DNA from: Spirodela intermedia
Lineage: Eukaryota; Streptophyta; Magnoliopsida; Alismatales; Araceae
DNA: 64,000 nucleotides
NCBI GenBank assembly: GCA_902729315.2
Contig: LR746272.1
Coordinates: 3,630,035-3,694,034, forward strand
Direction of reading: 5' to 3'
Below are positions 61,601 through 64,000 of this stretch, piece by piece (the stretch's first letter is position 1; every line of letters starts with the position of its first letter). The position numbers and the translations under genes are program-made. The notes under the pieces were generated by a model that searched no databases, had not been told where the DNA came from, and saw only the letters and a list, made by a program, of their open reading frames with translations.

Positions 61601-62640
61601 TAAACAAGCACCAAGAGCATGGTATAGAAGACTTGATTCATATTTTCACAAGTATTACTTGTATAGAACTGAGAATAAGCCAACACTTTATATCAAAACT
61701 CAAGATAAAGATATTTTGATAGTATGTGTTTATGTTGATAATATTGTATACATTGGATCTTCTTCTTCACTAATTTTAAATTTCAAGAATGATATGATGG
61801 CTGAATTTGATATGATGGATTTGGGATTACTTCATTATTTTTTTGAACTTCAAATTATTCAAAATGATCATGGTATATTTATTTCACAAGAAAAATATAC
61901 ATGTGACTTGTTGAAAAAGTTTTATATGTTTCATTGCAAGACTTACTTTACTCTTATGAATATAATCGAAAAATTATAACTTGATGATGGGATTACAAAA
62001 ATAAATGAACACTTTTATAGAAGCATTGTTGGTGGTTTGATGTATTTGACTCATACTCGTTTAAATATATTATTTTCAATTGATATCATTTCAAGGTTTA
62101 CGTACTCACTATATGTTCATCATCTTGGAGCAACAAAAAGAATACTTCAATATGTGCATAGCACTATTAATTATGGAATTCTATATCAACATGATACTGA
62201 ATTTAATTTTTCTAGTTATTCAGATAGTGATTTTGTTTTCAACTTTGGTTCAGGTGCAATCTCATGGATTTATAAGAAATAAGAATCTACAGCATTATCA
62301 TCTTCTAAAGCCAAATATATTGCTGCATCATTAGCTACACAACAAGCAATATAGATGAGAAGGATTTTACAAGATATCAATATTCCACAGTGAATGCATG
62401 TAGTGATCTATTGTGACAATGTGTCAACTATTTCTAGGACGAAGAATTTAGTATTTCATGAAAGAACAAAGCATATTGAGATAAGACACCATTTTATTCG
62501 AGATTTAATTGCCAAAATTTTTATTGAAATGAAATTCTGTTCAACATTGGATCAAGTGGCAGATGGCTTTACAAAGGTGCTTGGACATTTTAAATTCATG
62601 AAATTTAGAGAAGCTCTTGGTCTTAAACATTTTTGCATTA
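58640..62640 (+). pseudogene. Disabled Copia gag-pol polyprotein
   Basis: Recognisable parts in order: gag start with RYNFWSIKNK (58700s); gag helix region (59009-59215, SKFDHIMAIIEQVKDLS, LVGALLAHEE); two zinc knuckles, the first with its leading Cys changed to Trp (59430s) and the second intact as CNFCKKYGHVKANC (59540s); protease with DSG changed to DSH and a frameshift (59680s); integrase with HYGHLNFN, CEGC and VDDFTHMSWVYF (60080-60600); reverse transcriptase (61245-61979; KARL-like, ALYGLKQAPRAWY, with YVDD altered to YVDN at 61732); RNase H (62037-62640, IYCDNVSTI, HIEIRHHFIRD, QVADGFTK). Many stop codons and several frameshifts interrupt all segments. No functional product is possible. 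Confidence 0.9.
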
Positions 62641-62648
62641 AGGGGGAG

Positions 62649-62927
62649 TGTTAGTATTTCATGCAAAAAATATTTTTTATTTTTTGTTTGTATTAGGTCC
62701 TTCTTTGTCTTTTAGTGGGCTAAAGTTGTCGTATCTTTCAATGGGCCATAAGTGGCCAGTCCATTTTATATGTAATTATAAATACTCTTTTATGTTGAAT
62801 ATTTCATTTCATCCTTTTCTAGGGTTCGTGAGCGTGCGAACCGTCTCCTCTCTTACTCTCTTTCCCATATAGTTTCTCTCCAAAACGATTGCTTCTCTTG
62901 CAGGTTTATTCCGCTATTTTTCCTACA
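62649..62927 (+). repeat. 3' LTR of plus-strand Copia
   Basis: 279 bp, TGTTAGTATTTC...CCTACA. Preceded by the polypurine tract at 62640-62648 and followed by agttc. Confidence 0.9.
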
Positions 62928-63035
62928 AGTTCCGTCTACAGTCGGCGTTCAAATAATCTTCTTCCTGGTTGGACTTATTTCCAGGGCGCCTATATAAGAA
63001 TTATAGGAAAACTCAGTCGGGAAGGCGGCGCTTCC
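62928..63035. other. Short flank between Copia element and small-protein gene
   Basis: Includes ggcgcctatataagaa (about 62985-63000), a TATA-like motif on the plus strand with no gene assigned to it. The retroelement's 3' LTR ends only ~110 bp from the stop codon of the next gene. Confidence 0.4.
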
Positions 63036-63293
63036 TCAAGTTAAAACTACATTGGCAACAGCCTTCGCCCATGCTGCCAGCCGCCTCTCCATCCCCGCCC
63101 GATCCCATGCCCGGCCGCCCTGCAGCCACCAGTACGTAGCAGCCGCCCCTCCTCGGGTCGCCTCCTCCTCGTCAAGAAGAAGATGCAGAGGCGGATTTTC
63201 GACATCGTCGTCCGCTATCGGGAACTTGATAGCACATTCCTCGCAGTCTGCCCCCATCATGGCCAGAGCCTCGATAGAGGGCATCATCGTCAT
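63036..63293 (-). CDS. Small acidic protein, family member 2 (85 aa)
   Basis: 85 residues from the ATG at 63293. The frame is open upstream to 63440, but the codons before 63293 translate a CT/GA leader and are not conserved. Order of blocks: MPSIEALAMMGAD, a Cys/acid linker, PPLHLLLDEEEA, TYWWLQGG, and MERRLAAWAKAVANVV at the end. Same architecture as 48941-49381 but without the internal duplication; the broken copy at 52330-52579 is its closest relative. There is no signal peptide or membrane helix. The C-terminal block could form an amphipathic helix. Function unknown. The leader has a (GA)n run on the sense strand (63298-63320). Confidence 0.7.
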   Translation of the reverse strand: MTMMPSIEALAMMGADCEECAIKFPIADDDVENPPLHLLLDEEEATRGGAAATYWWLQGGRAWDRAGMERRLAAWAKAVANVVLT

Positions 63294-63640
63294 CTCTCCT
63301 CTCTCTCTCTCTCTCTCTAGATTCTGTGGAACTTCCGGGGGTGGCGAAAGGGGGAAGGTGATAGAGGATTTTAAAGAACGATGGTCACATGTTTGAGAGA
63401 ACCGAGAACCGGACAGCCAGCAGGTATACCTCAGCCTCATCTTCCGCAGGGGGCTTTCAGAAGAACGTCACGAGCGCAACATGTTGAAGATGCTGAGTAG
63501 AACCGTGACTCACCTCTCATAACGACGACTGATGACCAGCGGTCAAAAACCACGGCAGAATTCGTCACCACGACCAGTCCACGGTCAACAATACCCGGAT
63601 AGTCATCTTCCTGCTGGTCTTCTGGTCACATGCAAATGGT
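63294..63640 (-). promoter_or_regulatory. Leader and upstream region of small-protein gene 2, with W-box cores
   Basis: Right upstream is a GA-rich leader (ctctctctctctctctctag on the plus strand, 63300-63320). Between 63530 and 63580 the plus strand has ggtcaaaaa and cggtcaaca, i.e. TTGACC/TTGACCG on the sense strand, the core bound by WRKY factors. The block 63520-63630 is conserved next to the broken copy (53270-53400). Regulation by WRKY proteins is a guess from these cores. Confidence 0.45.
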
Positions 63641-64000
63641 GCAGAAAGTAAGAGAGAGAGAGAGAGGGAACTCACGTGCACGGTATGTTAGTCAAAAAAA
63701 TCTGATCATCTATGCTAATTCTTTTATTCAGAGTATTCTTTTATTATCACCAAAAGAATGTAACTAAATACGGAACAAAAAGGAAAGAAAAACTTTCAAA
63801 TAGCACCCTACAACCAAGAGAACTATTCTCTCTCCTCAAGTAATCCCTCCTCCTTCACTGAGGTCAACAGGGGTGGATCGATCCGCGTCTCTAAGAGACT
63901 GGCAGCAAACCCTCTATGGCTGCTGCACACGGTACAGTGAATTCAAAACCTCTCTGAAAATTCCGACTGGAGATGCAGGGGTGCTGCTCTTCACTGCTGT
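63641..64000. other. Window end, no supported gene
   Basis: A (GA)n microsatellite at about 63650-63667 is followed by unassigned sequence. Phrases such as aaccaagagaactattctctc suggest retroelement DNA, but nothing can be delimited. Confidence 0.35.

Larger units (their letters stand above)
58152..62927 (+). mobile_element. Copia-type LTR retrotransposon, full length but broken
   Basis: LTRs at 58152-58442 and 62649-62927 both begin TGTTAGTATTT and end TACA. After the 5' LTR and two bases comes tggtattagagtgcc, a slightly changed initiator tRNA-Met primer site. Before the 3' LTR stands the purine tract aagggggag. The target duplication is nearly kept: agttt before, agttc after. Domain order is gag, zinc knuckles, protease, integrase, reverse transcriptase, RNase H, which is the Copia order. 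The LTRs differ at many sites and by indels (291 against 279 bp), so the insertion is old. Confidence 0.92.

Overview
The window is nuclear DNA of a flowering plant. The background is AT-rich, genes carry GT/AG introns, LTR retroelements use a PBS resembling plant initiator tRNA-Met, and the recognisable proteins are plant-specific or plant-type. Coding exons of three genes (PMI1-like, STOP1-like, and hydrolase exon 1) are far more GC-rich than their surroundings. This suggests a monocot, but that is an inference and not proven. I see no bacterial operon, CRISPR array, origin or tRNA gene.

Layout. 1-6.0 kb: the last exon of an unidentified gene (18-160), a complete miniature LTR element (TRIM, 1765-2969, perfect 5-bp TSD), and the 3' half of a second unidentified gene whose reading frame closes only if a 13-nt microexon is spliced in (4145-6028). 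6.36-10.80 kb: a decayed minus-strand Copia element with very short LTRs and a perfect TSD, containing a long hairpin and a G-rich minisatellite. 13.25-13.44 kb: a ~42-bp tandem repeat. 14.93-17.11 kb: a complete six-exon minus-strand NSE3/MAGE gene, a subunit of the SMC5/6 DNA-repair complex. 18-30 kb: very AT-rich, apparently gene-free DNA with several diverged dispersed repeats.

30.6-33.3 kb: an intronless PMI1-like gene (chloroplast and nuclear photorelocation). 36.7-38.8 kb: a four-exon alpha/beta hydrolase on the minus strand with an intact Ser-Asp-His triad. 39.66-39.75 kb: a short plastid 16S rDNA insertion. 42.3-43.5 kb: a STOP1-like C2H2 zinc-finger gene on the minus strand.

48.8-64 kb: the most curious part. 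Two intact small ORFs (48941-49381 plus; 63036-63293 minus) and one broken copy (52330-52579 minus) share an N-terminal 'MEALAM.GAD' block, a 'PP.HLL' block and, in the intact copies, a C-terminal 'RRL.AWA..VAN' block. The broken copy and the 63-kb copy also share upstream DNA. That shared DNA is interrupted at the broken copy by a ~0.5-kb foldback made of two inverted LTR-like fragments. A second, plus-strand Copia element (58152-62927, nearly matching TSD) lies between them; it has many stop codons and altered catalytic motifs. The genes look independent, with no obvious shared pathway. The small-protein cluster is the best candidate for something undescribed.
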